Shown: positions 22,401 to 35,600 of the stretch, in pieces
How the letters are laid out: each line of letters begins with the position of its first letter
Numbering within the stretch: the first letter of the stretch is position 1
DNA from: Nicotiana tabacum
Lineage: Eukaryota; Streptophyta; Magnoliopsida; Solanales; Solanaceae
Direction: 5' to 3'
DNA: 64,000 bases
NCBI RefSeq assembly: GCF_000715075.1
Contig: NC_134089.1
Coordinates: forward strand, 64,772,697 to 64,836,696
Made by a program: the position numbers and the translations under genes
Notes under the pieces: model-generated
What the model saw: the letters and a program-made list of their open reading frames with translations, nothing else
Databases searched by the model: none
Told to the model about the DNA's origin: nothing

Positions 22401-25400
22401 CGACTAAGGAAGGGAATCCCTATGTCTAAAATCTCAACTCAAGGATTGGAGCCCTAATGTTGGTCAAAAGGCGACTAGGGAATGGAGGCCCTATGTCTAA
22501 AAATCTCAATTCAGGGATTGGAGCCCTACTGTTGGTAAAGAAAAGGCGACTAGGGAATGGAGGCCCTATGTCTGAAAATCTCAACTCAGGGATTAGAGAC
22601 CTAATGTTGGAAAAAGGCGACTAGTGAATAAAGGCCTTATGTCTAAAATCTCAATTCGGGGATTGAAGTCCTAATGTTGGCAAAAGAAGACTAGAGAATG
22701 GAGGCCCTATGTCTAAAATCTCAACTCAAGGATTGGAGCCCTAATGTTGGTAAAAAGGTGACTAGGGAATGGAGGCCCTATGTCTGAAAATCTCAACTCA
22801 GGGATTAGAGCCCTAATGTTGGTAAAAGGCGACTAGGGAATGGAGGCCCTATGTCTGAAAATGTCAACTCAAGGATTGGAGCCCTAATGTTGGTAAAAAG
22901 GCGACTAGGAAATGGAGGCCCTATGTCTAAAAATCTCAACTCAGGGATTGGAGCCCTAATGTTGGTAAAGAAAAGGCGACTAGGGAATGGAGGCTCTATG
23001 TCTGAAAATCTCAACTCAGGGATTAGAGACCTAATGTTTGCAAAAGGTGACTAGTGAATAAAGGCCTTATGTCTAAAATCTCAACTCGGGGATTGAAGTC
23101 CTAATGTTGGCAAAAGAAGACTAGAGAATGGAGGCCCTATGTCTAAAATCTCAACTCAAGGATTAGAGCCCTAATTGTGGTAAAAAGGCGACTAGGGAAT
23201 GGAGGACCTATGTTTGAAAATCTCAACTCAGGTATTGGAGCCCTAATGTTGGTAAAAAGGCGATTAGGGAATGGAGGCCCTATGTCTGAAAATCTCAACT
23301 CAGAGATTGGAGCCCTAATGTTGGTAAAGAAAAGGTGACTAGGGACTGGAGGCCCTATGTCTTAAAATCTCAACTCAAGGATTGGAGCCCTAATGTTGGC
23401 AAAAGGCGACTAGGGAATGGAGGCCCTATGTCTGAAAATCTCAACTCAGGGATTGGGGCCCTAATGTTGGGAAAAAGGCGACTAGGGAATGGAGGCCCTA
23501 TGTCTGAAAATATCAATCCAAGGATTGGAGCCCTAATGTTGGCAAAAGGCGAGTAGGAAATGGAGGCCTTATGTCTAAAATCTCAACTCAGGGATTGGAG
23601 CCCTAATGTTGGGAAAAAGCGACTAGGGAATGGAGGCCTTATGTCTAAAAATCTTAACTCGGTGATTGGAGCCATAATGTTGGTAAAAAGGCAACTAGGG
23701 AATGGAGTTCCTATGTCTAAAATCTCAACTCAGGGATTGGAGCCCTAATGTTGGTAAAAAGGCGACTACGGGATGGAGGCCCTATGTCTAAAATCTCAAA
23801 TCTGGGATTGGAGCCCTAATGTTGGCAAAAGGTGACTAGGGATTGGAGTCCCTATGTCTGAAAATCTCAACTCAGGGATTGAGGTTCTAATTTTGGCAAA
23901 AGACGACTAAGGAATGAAGGCCCTATGTCTGAAAATCTCAACTCAAGGATTGGAGCCCTAATGTTGGTAAAAAGGCGACTAGGGAATGGAGGCCCTATGT
24001 CTAAAAATCTCAACTTAGGGATTGAAGCCCTAATGTTGGTAAAGAAAAGGCGACTAAGCAATGGAGGCCCTATGTTTGAAAATCTCAACTTAGAGATTAG
24101 AGCCCTAATGTTGGCAAAAGGCAACTAGGGAATAAAGGCCTTATGTCTAAAATCTCAACACGAGAATTGGAGTCCTGATATTGGCAAACGGCGACTAGAG
24201 AATGGAAGCCCTATGTATAAAATCTCAACTCAAGGATTGGAGCCTTAATGTTGGTAAAAAGGCGACTAGGGAATGGAGGCCCTATGTCTGAAAATCTCAA
24301 CTCAGGGATTGGAGCCCTAATGTTGGTAAAAAGGCGAATAGGGAATGGAGGCCTTATGTCTGAAAATCTCAACTCATGGATTGGAGCCCTAATGTTGGTA
24401 AAAAGGCGACTAGGGAATGGAGGCCCTATATCTAAACAGGGATTGGAGCCCCAATGTTGGCAAAAGGTGACTAGGGAATGGAGGCCCTATGTATAAAATC
24501 TCAACTAAGGGATTGGAGCCCTAATGTTTGTAAAAAGGCGACTAAGAAATGGAGTCCCTATGTCTAAAATCTCAACTCAAGGATTGGAGCCCTAATGTTG
24601 GTAAAAATGCGACTAGGGAATGGGGGCCCTATGTCTAAAAATCTCAACTCAGGGATTGGAGCCCTAATGTTGGTAAAGAAAAGGAGACTAGGGAATGGAG
24701 ACCCTATGTCTGAAAATCGCAACTCAGGGATTAGAGCCCAAATGTTGGCAAAAGGCGACTAGTGAATAAAGGCCTTATGTCTAAAATCTCAACTCGGGGA
24801 TTGGAGTCCTAATGTTGGCAAAAGGCGACTAGAGAATTGAGGCCCTATGTCTAAAATCTCAACTCAAGGATTGGAGCCCTATTGTTGGTAAAAAGGCGAC
24901 TAGGGAATGGAGGCCCTATGTCTGAAAATCTCAACTCAGGGATTGGAGCCCTAATATTGGTAAAAAGGCGACTAGGGAATGGAGGCCCTATGTCTGAAAA
25001 TCTCAACTCAGGGATTGGAGCCCTAATGTTGGTAAAGAAAAGGCGACTAGGGAATGGAGTCCCTATGTCTTAAAATCTCAATTCAAGAATTGGAGCCCTA
25101 ATGTTTGCAAAAGGCGACTAGAGAATGGAGGGCCTATGTCTGAAAATCTCAACTCAGGGATTGGGAAACCTAATTTTGGGGAAAAGGCGACTAGGGAATG
25201 GAGGCCCTATGTCTGAAAATCTCAACCCAGGGATTGGAGCCCTAATGTTGGCAAAAGGCGACTAGGGAATGGAGGCCCTATGTCTGAAAATTTCAACTCA
25301 GGGATTGGAGCACTAATGTTGGTAAAAGGGCGACTAGGGAATGGAGGCCCTATGTCTGAAAATCTCAACTAAGGGATTGGAGCCCTAATGTTGGCAAAAG

Positions 25401-26062
25401 GTGAATAGGGAATGGAGGCCCTATGTCTAAAATCTCAACTCAAGGATTGGAGACCTAATGTTGGCAAAAGGTGGCTAGGGAATGGAGGTCCTATGTATGA
25501 AAATCTCAACTCTGGGATTGGGGCCCTAATGTTGGCAAAAGGCGACTAGGGAATGGAGGCCCTATGTCTGAAGATCTCAACTCAAGGATTGGAGCCCTAA
25601 TGTTGGCAAAAGGCGACTAGGGAATGGAGGCCCTATGTCTAAAATCTCAACTCAGGGATTGGAGCCCTAATGTTGGGAAAAGGGCGACTAGGGAATGGAG
25701 GTCCTATGTCTAAAAATCTCAACTCAGGGATTGAAGCCCTAATGTTGGTAAAAAGGCAACTAGGGAATGGAGGCCCTATGTCTAAAATCTGAACTCAGGG
25801 ATTGGAGCCCTAATGTTGGCAAAAGGTGACTATGGAATGGAGGCCCTTTGTCTAAAATCTCAACTAAGGGATTGCAGCTCTAAAGTTGGTAAAAAGGCGA
25901 CTAGGGAATGGAGGCCCTATGTCTAAAATCTCAACTCAAGGATTGGAGCCCTAATGTTTGTAAAAAGGCAACTTAGGAATGGAGGCCCTATGTCTATAAA
26001 TCTCAACTCAGGGATTGGAGCCCTAATGTTGGTAAAGAAAAGGCGAATAGGAAATGGAGACC
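19498..26062. repeat. 6,566-bp higher-order repeat, copy 2
   Basis: Follows copy 1 directly and repeats its order of monomer variants. Differences seen by eye are few: G to T at 19,913 relative to 13,347, one G fewer at about 23,770 relative to 17,204, and scattered single bases. By eye divergence is well below one percent. Confidence 0.9.
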
Positions 26063-29000
26063 CTATGTCGAAAAATCTCAACTCAGGGATTGGAGCCCTA
26101 ATGTTGGTAAAGAAAAGGCGACTAGGGAATGGAGGCCCTATGTCTGAAAATCTCAACTTAGGGATTAGAGCCCTAATGTTGGCAAAATAGGGAATAAAGG
26201 CCTTATGTCTAAAATCTCAACTCGGGGATTGGAGTCGTAATGTTGGCAAAAGGCGACTAGAAAATGGAGGCCCTATGTCTAAAATCTTAACTCAAGGATT
26301 AAAGCCCTAATTGTGGTAAAAAGGCGACTAGGTAATGGAGGACCTATGTTTGAAAATCTCAACTCAGGGATTGGAGCCCTAATGTTGGTAAAAAGGCGAT
26401 TAGGGAATAAAGGCCCTATGTCTGAAAATCTCAACTCAGAGATTGGAGCCCAAATGTTGGTAAAGAAAAGGCGACTATGGACTGGAGGCCCTATGTCTTA
26501 AAATCTCAACTCAAGGATTGAAGCCCTAATGTTGGCAAAAGGCGACTTGGGAATGGAGGTCCTATGTCTGAAAATCTCAACTCAGGGATTGGGGCTCTAA
26601 TGTTGGGAAAAAGGCGACTAGGGAATGGAGGCCCTATGTCTGAAAATATCAATCCAAGGATTGGAGCCCTAATGTTGGCAAAAGGCGACTAGGAAATGGA
26701 GGCCTTATGTCTAAAATTTCAACTCAGGGATTAGAGCCCTAATGTTAGGAAAAAGCGACTAGGGAATGGAGGCCTTATGTCTAAAAATCTTAACTCGGTG
26801 ATTGGAGCCATAATGTTGGTAAAAAGGCAACTAGGGAATGGAGTTCCTATGTCTAAAATCTCAACTCATGGATTGGAGCCCTAATATTGGTAAAAAGGCG
26901 ACTAGGGGATGGAGGCCCTATGTCTAAAATCTCAAATCAGGGATTGGAGCCCTAATGTTGGCAAAAGGTGACTAGGGAATGGAGTCCCTATGTCTGAAAA
27001 TCTCAACTCAGGGATTGGGGCTCTAATGTTGGCAAAAGACGACTAAGGAATGGAGGCCCTATGTCTGAAAATCTCAACTCAAGGATTGGAGCCCTAATAT
27101 TGGTAAAAAGGCGACTAGGGAATGGAGGCCCTATGTCTAAAAATCTCAACTCAGGGATTGGAGCCCTAATGTTGGTAAAAATAAGGCGACTAAGCAATGG
27201 AGGCCCTATGTTTGAAAATCTCAACTTAGAGATTAGAGCCCTAATGTTGGCAAATGGAAACTAGGGAATAAAGGCCTTATGTCTAAAATCTCAACACGGG
27301 GATTGGAAGTCCTGATATTAGCAAAAGGAGACTAGAGAATGGAGGCCCTATGTCTAAAATCTCAACTCAAGGATTGGAGCCTTAATGTTGGTAAAAAGGC
27401 GACTAGGGAATGGAGGCCCTATGTCTGAAAATCTCAACTCAGGGATTGGAGCCCTAATATTGGTAAAAAGGCGAATAGGGAATGGAGGCCTTATGTCTGA
27501 AAATCTCAACTCAGGGATTGGAGCCCTAATGTTGGTAAAAAGGCGACTAGGGAATGGAGGCTCTATATATAAACAGGGATTGAAGCCCCAATGTTGGCAA
27601 AAGGTGACTAGGGAATGGAGTCCCTATGTATAAAATATCAACTAAGGGATTGGAGCCCTAATGTTAGTAAAAAGGCGACTAAGAAATGGAGTTCCTATGT
27701 CTAAAATCTCAACTCAAGGATTGGAGCCCTAATGTTGGTAAAAAGGCGACTAGGGAATGGGGGCCCTATGTCTAAAAATCTCAACTCAGGGATTGGAGCC
27801 CTAATGTTGGTAAAAAAAAGGAGACTAGGGAATGGAGGCCCTATGTCTGAAAATCGCAACTCAGGGATTAGAGCCCAAATGTTGGCAAAAGGCGACTAGT
27901 GAATAAAGGCCTTATGTCTAAAATCTCAACTCGGGGATTGGAGTCCTAATGTTGGCAAAAGGCGTCTAGAGAATTGAGGCCCTATGTCTAAAATCTCAAC
28001 TCAAGGATTGGAGCCCTATTGTTGGTAAAAAGGCGACTAGGGAATGGAGTCCCTATGTCTGAAAATCTCAACTCAGGGATTGGAGCCCTAATATTGGTAA
28101 AAAGGCGACTAGGGAATGGAGGTCCTATGTCTGAAAATCTCAACTCAGGGATTGGAGCCCTAATGTTGGTAAAGAAAAGGCGACTAGGGAATGGAGGCCC
28201 TATGTCTGAAAATCTCAACTCAGGGATTGGGGCCCTAATGTTGGCAAAAGGCGACTAGGGAATGGAGGCCGTATGTCTGAAGATCTCAACTCAAGGATTG
28301 GAGCCCTAATGTTGGCAAAAGGCGACTAGGGAATGGAGGCCCTATGTCTAAAATCTCAACTCAGGGATTGGAGCCCTAATGTTGGGAAAAGGGCGACTAG
28401 GGAATGGAGGTCCTATGTCTAAAAATCTCAACTCAGGGATTGGAGCCCTAATGTTGGTAAAGTTGGCAACTAGGGAATGGAGGCCCTATGTCTAAAATCT
28501 GAACTCAGGGATTGGAGCCCTAATGTTGGCAAAAGGTGACTAGGGAATGGAGGCCCTATGTCTAAAATCTCAACTAAGGGATTGGAGCCCTAAAGTTGGT
28601 AAAAAGGCTACTAGGGAATGGAGGCCCTATGTCTAAAATCTCAACTCAAGGATTGGAGCCCTAATGTTTGTAAAAAGGCGACTTGGGAATGGAGGCCCTA
28701 TGTCTATAAATCTCAACTCAGGGATTGGAGCCCTAATGTTGGTAAAGAAAAGGCAACTAGGAAATGGAGACCTATGTCGAAAAATCTCAACTCAGGGATT
28801 GGAGCCCCAATGTTGGTAAAAAGACGACTGGGGAATGGAGGCCGTATATATAAAATCTCAACTCAGGGATTGGAGCCCTAATGTTGGCAAAAGGTGACTA
28901 GGGAATGGACGCCCTATGTCTTAAATCTCAACTAAGGGATTGGAGCCCTAATGTTAGTAAAAAGGCGACTAAGGAAGGGAATCCCTATGTCTAAAATCTC

Positions 29001-32000
29001 AACTCAAGGATTGGAGCCCTAATGTTGGTCAAAAGGCGACTAGGGAATGGAGGCCCTATGTCTAAAAATCTCAATTCAGGGATTGGAGCCCTACTGTTGG
29101 TAAAGAAAAGGCGACTAGGGAATGGAGGCCCTATGTCTGAAAATCTCAACTCAGGGATTAGAGACCTAATGTTGGAAAAAGGCGACTAGTGAATAAAGGC
29201 CTTATGTCTAAAATCTCAATTCGGGGATTGAAGTCCTAATGTTGGCAAAAGAAGACTAGAGAATGGAGGCCCTATGTCTAAAATCTCAACTCAAGGATTG
29301 GAGCCCTAATGTTGGTAAAAAGGTGACTAGGGAATGGAGGCCCTATGTCTGAAAATCTCAACTCAGGGATTAGAGCCCTAATGTTGGTAAAAGGCGACTA
29401 GGGAATGGAGGCCCTATGTCTGAAAATGTCAACTCAAGGATTGGAGCCCTAATGTTGGTAAAAAGGCGACTAGGAAATGGAGGCCCTATGTCTAAAAATC
29501 TCAACTCAGGGATTGGAGCCCTAATGTTGGTAAAGAAAAGGCGACTAGGGAATGGAGGCTCTATGTCTGAAAATCTCAACTCAGGGATTAGAGACCTAAT
29601 GTTTGCAAAAGGTGACTAGTGAATAAAGGCCTTATGTCTAAAATCTCAACTCGGGGATTGAAGTCCTAATGTTGGCAAAAGAAGACTAGAGAATGGAGGC
29701 CCTATGTCTAAAATCTCAACTCAAGGATTAGAGCCCTAATTGTGGTAAAAAGGCGACTAGGGAATGGAGGACCTATGTTTGAAAATCTCAACTCAGGTAT
29801 TGGAGCCCTAATGTTGGTAAAAAGGCGATTAGGGAATGGAGGCCCTATGTCTGAAAATCTCAACTCAGAGATTGGAGCCCTAATGTTGGTAAAGAAAAGG
29901 TGACTAGGGACTGGAGGCCCTATGTCTTAAAATCTCAACTCAAGGATTGGAGCCCTAATGTTGGCAAAAGGCGACTAGGGAATGGAGGCCCTATGTCTGA
30001 AAATCTCAACTCAGGGATTGGGGCCCTAATGTTGGGAAAAAGGCGACTAGGGAATGGAGGCCCTATGTCTGAAAATATCAATCCAAGGATTGGAGCCCTA
30101 ATGTTGGCAAAAGGCGAGTAGGAAATGGAGGCCTTATGTCTAAAATCTCAACTCAGGGATTGGAGCCCTAATGTTGGGAAAAGGCGACTAGGGAATGGAG
30201 GCCTTATGTCTAAAAATCTTAACTCGGTGATTGGAGCCATAATGTTGGTAAAAAGGCAACTAGGGAATGGAGTTCCTATGTCTAAAATCTCAACTCAGGG
30301 ATTGGAGCCCTAATGTTGGTAAAAAGGCGACTACGGGGATGGAGGCCCTATGTCTAAAATCTCAAATCTGGGATTGGAGCCCTAATGTTGGCAAAAGGTG
30401 ACTAGGGAATGGAGTCCCTATGTCTGAAAATCTCAACTCAGGGATTGAGGTTCTAATTTTGGCAAAAGACGACTAAGGAATGGAGGCCCTATGTCTGAAA
30501 ATCTCAACTCAAGGATTGGAGCCCTAATGTTGGTAAAAAGGCGACTAGGGAATGGAGGCCCTATGTCTAAAAATCTCAACTTAGGGATTGGAGCCCTAAT
30601 GTTGGTAAAGAAAAGGCGACTAAGCAATGGAGGCCCTATGTTTGAAAATCTCAACTTAGAGATTAGAGCCCTAATGTTGGCAAAAGGCAACTAGGGAATA
30701 AAGGCCTTATGTCTAAAATCTCAACACGAGAATTGGAGTCCTGATATTGGCAAACGGCGACTAGAGAATGGAAGCCCTATGTATAAAATCTCAACTCAAG
30801 GATTGGAGCCTTAATGTTGGTAAAACGGCGACTAGGGAATGGAGGCCCTATGTCTGAAAATCTCAACTCAGGGATTGGAGCCCTAATGTTGGTAAAAAGG
30901 CGAATAGGGAATGGAGGCCTTATGTCTGAAAATCTCAACTCATGGATTGGAGCCCTAATGTTGGTAAAAAGGCGACTAGGGAATGGAGGCCCTATATCTA
31001 AACAGGGATTGGAGCCCCAATGTTGGCAAAAGGTGACTAGGGAATGGAGGCCCTATGTATAAAATCTCAACTAAGGGATTGGAGCCCTAATGTTTGTAAA
31101 AAGGCGACTAAGAAATGGAGTCCCTATGTCTAAAATCTCAACTCAAGGATTGGAGCCCTAATGTTGGTAAAAATGCGACTAGGGAATGGGGGCCCTATGT
31201 CTAAAAATCTCAACTCAGGGATTGGAGCCCTAATGTTGGTAAAGAAAAGGAGACTAGGGAATGGAGACCCTATGTCTGAAAATTGCAACTCAGGGATTAG
31301 AGCCCAAATGTTGGCAAAAGGCGACTAGTGAATAAAGGCCTTATGTCTAAAATCTCAACTCGGGGATTGGAGTCCTAATGTTGGCAAAAGGCGACTAGAG
31401 AATTGAGGCCCTATGTCTAAAATCTCAACTCAAGGATTGGAGCCCTATTGTTGGTAAAAAGGCGACTAGGGAATGGAGGCCCTATGTCTGAAAATCTCAA
31501 CTCAGGGATTGGAGCCCTAATATTGGTAAAAAGGCGACTAGGGAATGGAGGCCCTATGTCTGAAAATCTCAACTCAGGGATTGGAGCCCTAATGTTGGTA
31601 AAGAAAAGGCGACTAGGGAATGGAGTCCCTATGTCTTAAAATCTCAATTCAAGAATTGGAGCCCTAATGTTTGCAAAAGGCGACTAGAGAATGGAGGGCC
31701 TATGTCTGAAAATCTCAACTCAGGGATTGGGAAACCTAATTTTGGGGAAAAGGCGACTAGGGAATGGAGGCCCTATGTCTGAAAATCTCAACCCAGGGAT
31801 TGGAGCCCTAATGTTGGCAAAAGGCGACTAGGGAATGGAGGCCCTATGTCTGAAAATTTCAACTCAGGGATTGGAGCACTAATGTTGGTAAAAGGGCGAC
31901 TAGGGAATGGAGGCCCTATGTCTGAAAATCTCAACTAAGGGATTGGAGCCCTAATGTTGGCAAAAGGTGAATAGGGAATGGAGGCCCTATGTCTAAAATC

Positions 32001-32676
32001 TCAACTCAAGGATTGGAGACCTAATGTTGGCAAAAGGTGGCTAGGGAATGGAGGTCCTATGTATGAAAATCTCAACTCTGGGATTGGGGCCCTAATGTTG
32101 GCAAAAGGCGACTAGGGAATGGAGGCCCTATGTCTGAAGATCTCAACTCAAGGATTGGAGCCCTAATGTTGGCAAAAGGCGACTAGGGAATGGAGGCCCT
32201 ATGTCTAAAATCTCAACTCAGGGATTGGAGCCCTAATGTTGGGAAAAGGGCGACTAGGGAATGGAGGTCCTATGTCTAAAAATCTCAACTCAGGGATTGA
32301 AGCCCTAATGTTGGTAAAAAGGCAACTAGGGAATGGAGGCCCTATGTCTAAAATCTGAACTCAGGGATTGGAGCCCTAATGTTGGCAAAAGGTGACTATG
32401 GAATGGAGGCCCTTTGTCTAAAATCTCAACTAAGGGATTGCAGCTCTAAAGTTGGTAAAAAGGCGACTAGGGAATGGAGGCCCTATGTCTAAAATCTCAA
32501 CTCAAGGATTGGAGCCCTAATGTTTGTAAAAAGGCAACTTAGGAATGGAGGCCCTATGTCTATAAATCTCAACTCAGGGATTGGAGCCCTAATGTTGGTA
32601 AAGAAAAGGCGAATAGGAAATGGAGACCCTATGTCGAAAAATCTCAACTCAGGGATTGGAGCCCTAATGTTGGTAA
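26063..32676. repeat. 6,566-bp higher-order repeat, copy 3 (ends about 50 bases into a fourth)
   Basis: Third copy of the same unit. It shares the T variant of copy 2 and has the extra G of copy 1 at about 30,336. Private changes include one added G at about 27,305 and one lost C at about 28,770. Similarity at this offset stops near 32,676, where the array jumps to an earlier phase of the unit. Confidence 0.9.
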
Positions 32677-35600
32677 AAAGACGACTGGGGAATGGAGGAC
32701 CTATATATAAAATCTCAACTCAGGGATTGGAGCCCTAATGTTGGCAAAATGTGACTAGGGAATGGACGCCCTATGTCGTAAATCTCAACTAAGGGATTGG
32801 AGCCCTAATGTTAGTAAAAAGGCGACTAAGGAAGGGAATCCCTATGTCTAAAATCTCAACTCAAGGATTGGAGCCCTAATGTTGGTCAAAAGGCGACTAG
32901 GGAATGGAGGCCCTATGTCTAAAAATCTCAATTCAGGGATTGGAGCCCTACTGTTGGTAAAGAAAAGGCGACTAGGGAATGGAGGCTCTATGTCTGAAAA
33001 TCTCAACTCAGGGATTAGAGACCTAATGTTTGCAAAAGGTGACTAGTGAATAAAGGCCTTATGTCTAAAATCTCAACTCGGGGATTGAAGTCCTAATGTT
33101 GGCAAAAGAAGACTAGAGAATGGAGGCCCTATGTCTAAAATCTCAACTCAAGGATTAGAGCCCTAATTGTGGTAAAAAGGCGACTAGGGAATGGAGGACC
33201 TATGTTTGAAAATCTCAACTCAGGTATTGGAGCCCTAATGTTGGTAAAAAGGCGATTAAGGAATGGAGGCCCTATGTCTGAAAATGTCAACTCAAGGATT
33301 GGAGCCCTAATGTTGGTAAAAAGGCGACTAGGAAATGGAGGCCCTATGTCTAAAAATCTCAACTCAGGGATTGGAGCCCTAATGTTGGTAAAGAAAAGAC
33401 GACTATGGAATGGAGGCCCTATGTCTAAAAATCTCAACTCAGGAATTGGAGCCCTAATGTTGGTAAAGAAAAGGCGACTAGGGAATGGAGGCCCTATGTC
33501 TGAAAATCTCAACTTAGGGATTAGAGCCCTAATGTTGGCAAAATAGGGAATAAAGGACTTATGTCTAAAATCTCAACTCGGGGATTGGAGTCCTAATATT
33601 TGCAAAAGGCGACTAGAGAATGGAGGCCCTATGTCTAAACTCTTAACTCAAGGATTAGAGCCCTAATTGTGGTAAAAAGGCGACTAGGGAATGGAGGACC
33701 TATGTTTGAAAATCTCAACTCAGGGATTGGAGCCCTAATGTTGGTTAAAAGGCGATTAGGGAATGGAGGCCCTATGTCTGAAAATCTCAACTCAGAGATT
33801 GGAGCCCTAATGTTGGTAAAGAAAAGGCGACTAGGGACTGGGGGCCCTATGTCTTAAAATCTCAACTCAAGGATTGGATCCCTAATGTTGGCAAAAGGCG
33901 ACTAGGGAATGGAGGACCTATGTCTGAAAATCTCAACTCAGGGATTGGGGCCCTAATGTTGGGAAAAAGGTGACTAGGGAATGGAGGCCTTATGTCTGAA
34001 AATATCAATCCAAGGATTGGAGCCCTAATGTTGGCAAAAGGCGACTAGGAAATGGAGGCCTTATGTCTAAAATCTCAACTCAGGGATTGGATCCCTAATG
34101 TTGGGAAAATGCGACTAGGGAATGGAGGCCTTATGTCTAAAAAGCTTAACTCGTTGATTGGAGCCATAATGTTGGTAAAAAGGCAACTAGGGAATGGAGT
34201 TCCTATGTCTAAAATCTCAACTCAGGTTTGGAGCCCTAATGTTGGTAAAAAGGCGACTAGGGGATGGAGGCCCTATGTCTAAAATCTCAAATCAGGGATT
34301 GGAGCCCTAATGTTGGCAAAATGTGACTAGGGAATGGAGTCCCTATGTCTGAAAATCTCAACTCAGGGATTGGAGCTCTAATGTTGGCAAAAGACGACTA
34401 AGGAATGGAGGCCCTATGTCTGAAAATCTCAACTCAGGGATTGGAGCCCTAATATTGGCAAAAGGCGACTAGTGAATGGAGGCCCTATGCCTAAAATCTC
34501 AACTCAGGGATTGGAGCCCTAATGTTGGCAAAAGGCGACTAGGGAATGGAGGCCCTATGTCTAAAATCTCAACTCAGGGATTGGAGCCCTAATGTTGGTA
34601 AAAAGGCGACTAGGGAATGAAGGCCCTATGTCTAAAATCTCAACTCAGGGATTGGAGCCCTAATGTTGGCAAAAGGTGACTAGGGAATGGAGTCCCTATG
34701 TCTAAAATCTCAACTATGGGATTGGAGCCCTAATGTTGGTAATATGGCAACTAGGGAATGGAGGCCCTATAACAAAAAACCAAACTCATGGATTGAAGCC
34801 CCAATGTTGGTAAAAAGGCGACTAGGGAATGGAGGCCCTATGTCTAAAATCTCAACTCATGGATTGGAGCCCTAATGTTGGTAAAGAAAAGGCGACTAGG
34901 GAATGGAGTCCCTATGTCTAAAATCTCAACTCAAGGATTGTAGCCCTAATGTTGGTAAAAAGGCGACTAGGGAATGGAGGCCCTTTGTTTAAAAATCTCA
35001 ACTAAGGGATTGGAGCCCTAATGTTGACAAAAGGTGACTAGGGAATAGAGGCCCTATGTCTAAAATCTCAACTCAAGGATTGGAGCCTTAATGTTGGTAA
35101 AAAGGCGACTAGGGAATGAAGGCCATATATTTGAAAATCTCAACTCATGGATTGGAGCCCTAACGTTGGTAAAAAGGCGATTAGGGAATGGAGTCCCTAT
35201 GTCTGAAAATCTCACTCAGAGATTGGAGCCCTAATGTTGGTACAGAAAAGGCCACAAGGGACTGGAGGCCCTATGTCTTAAAATCTCAACTCAAGGATTG
35301 GAGCCTTAATGTTGGCAAAAGGCGACTAGGGAATGGAGGCCCTATGTCTGAAAATCTCAACTCAAGGATTGGGGCCCTAATTTTGGGAAAAAGGCGACTA
35401 CAGAATGGAGGCCCTATGTCTGAAAATATCAATCCAAGGATTGGAGCCCTAATTTTGGCAAAAGGCGACTAGGAAATGGAGGCCTTATGTCTAAAATTTC
35501 AACTCAGGGATTGGAGCCCTAATGTTGGGAAAAAAGCAACTAGGGAATGGAGGCCTTATGTCTAAAAATCTTAACTCGGTGATTGGAGCCATAATGTAGG

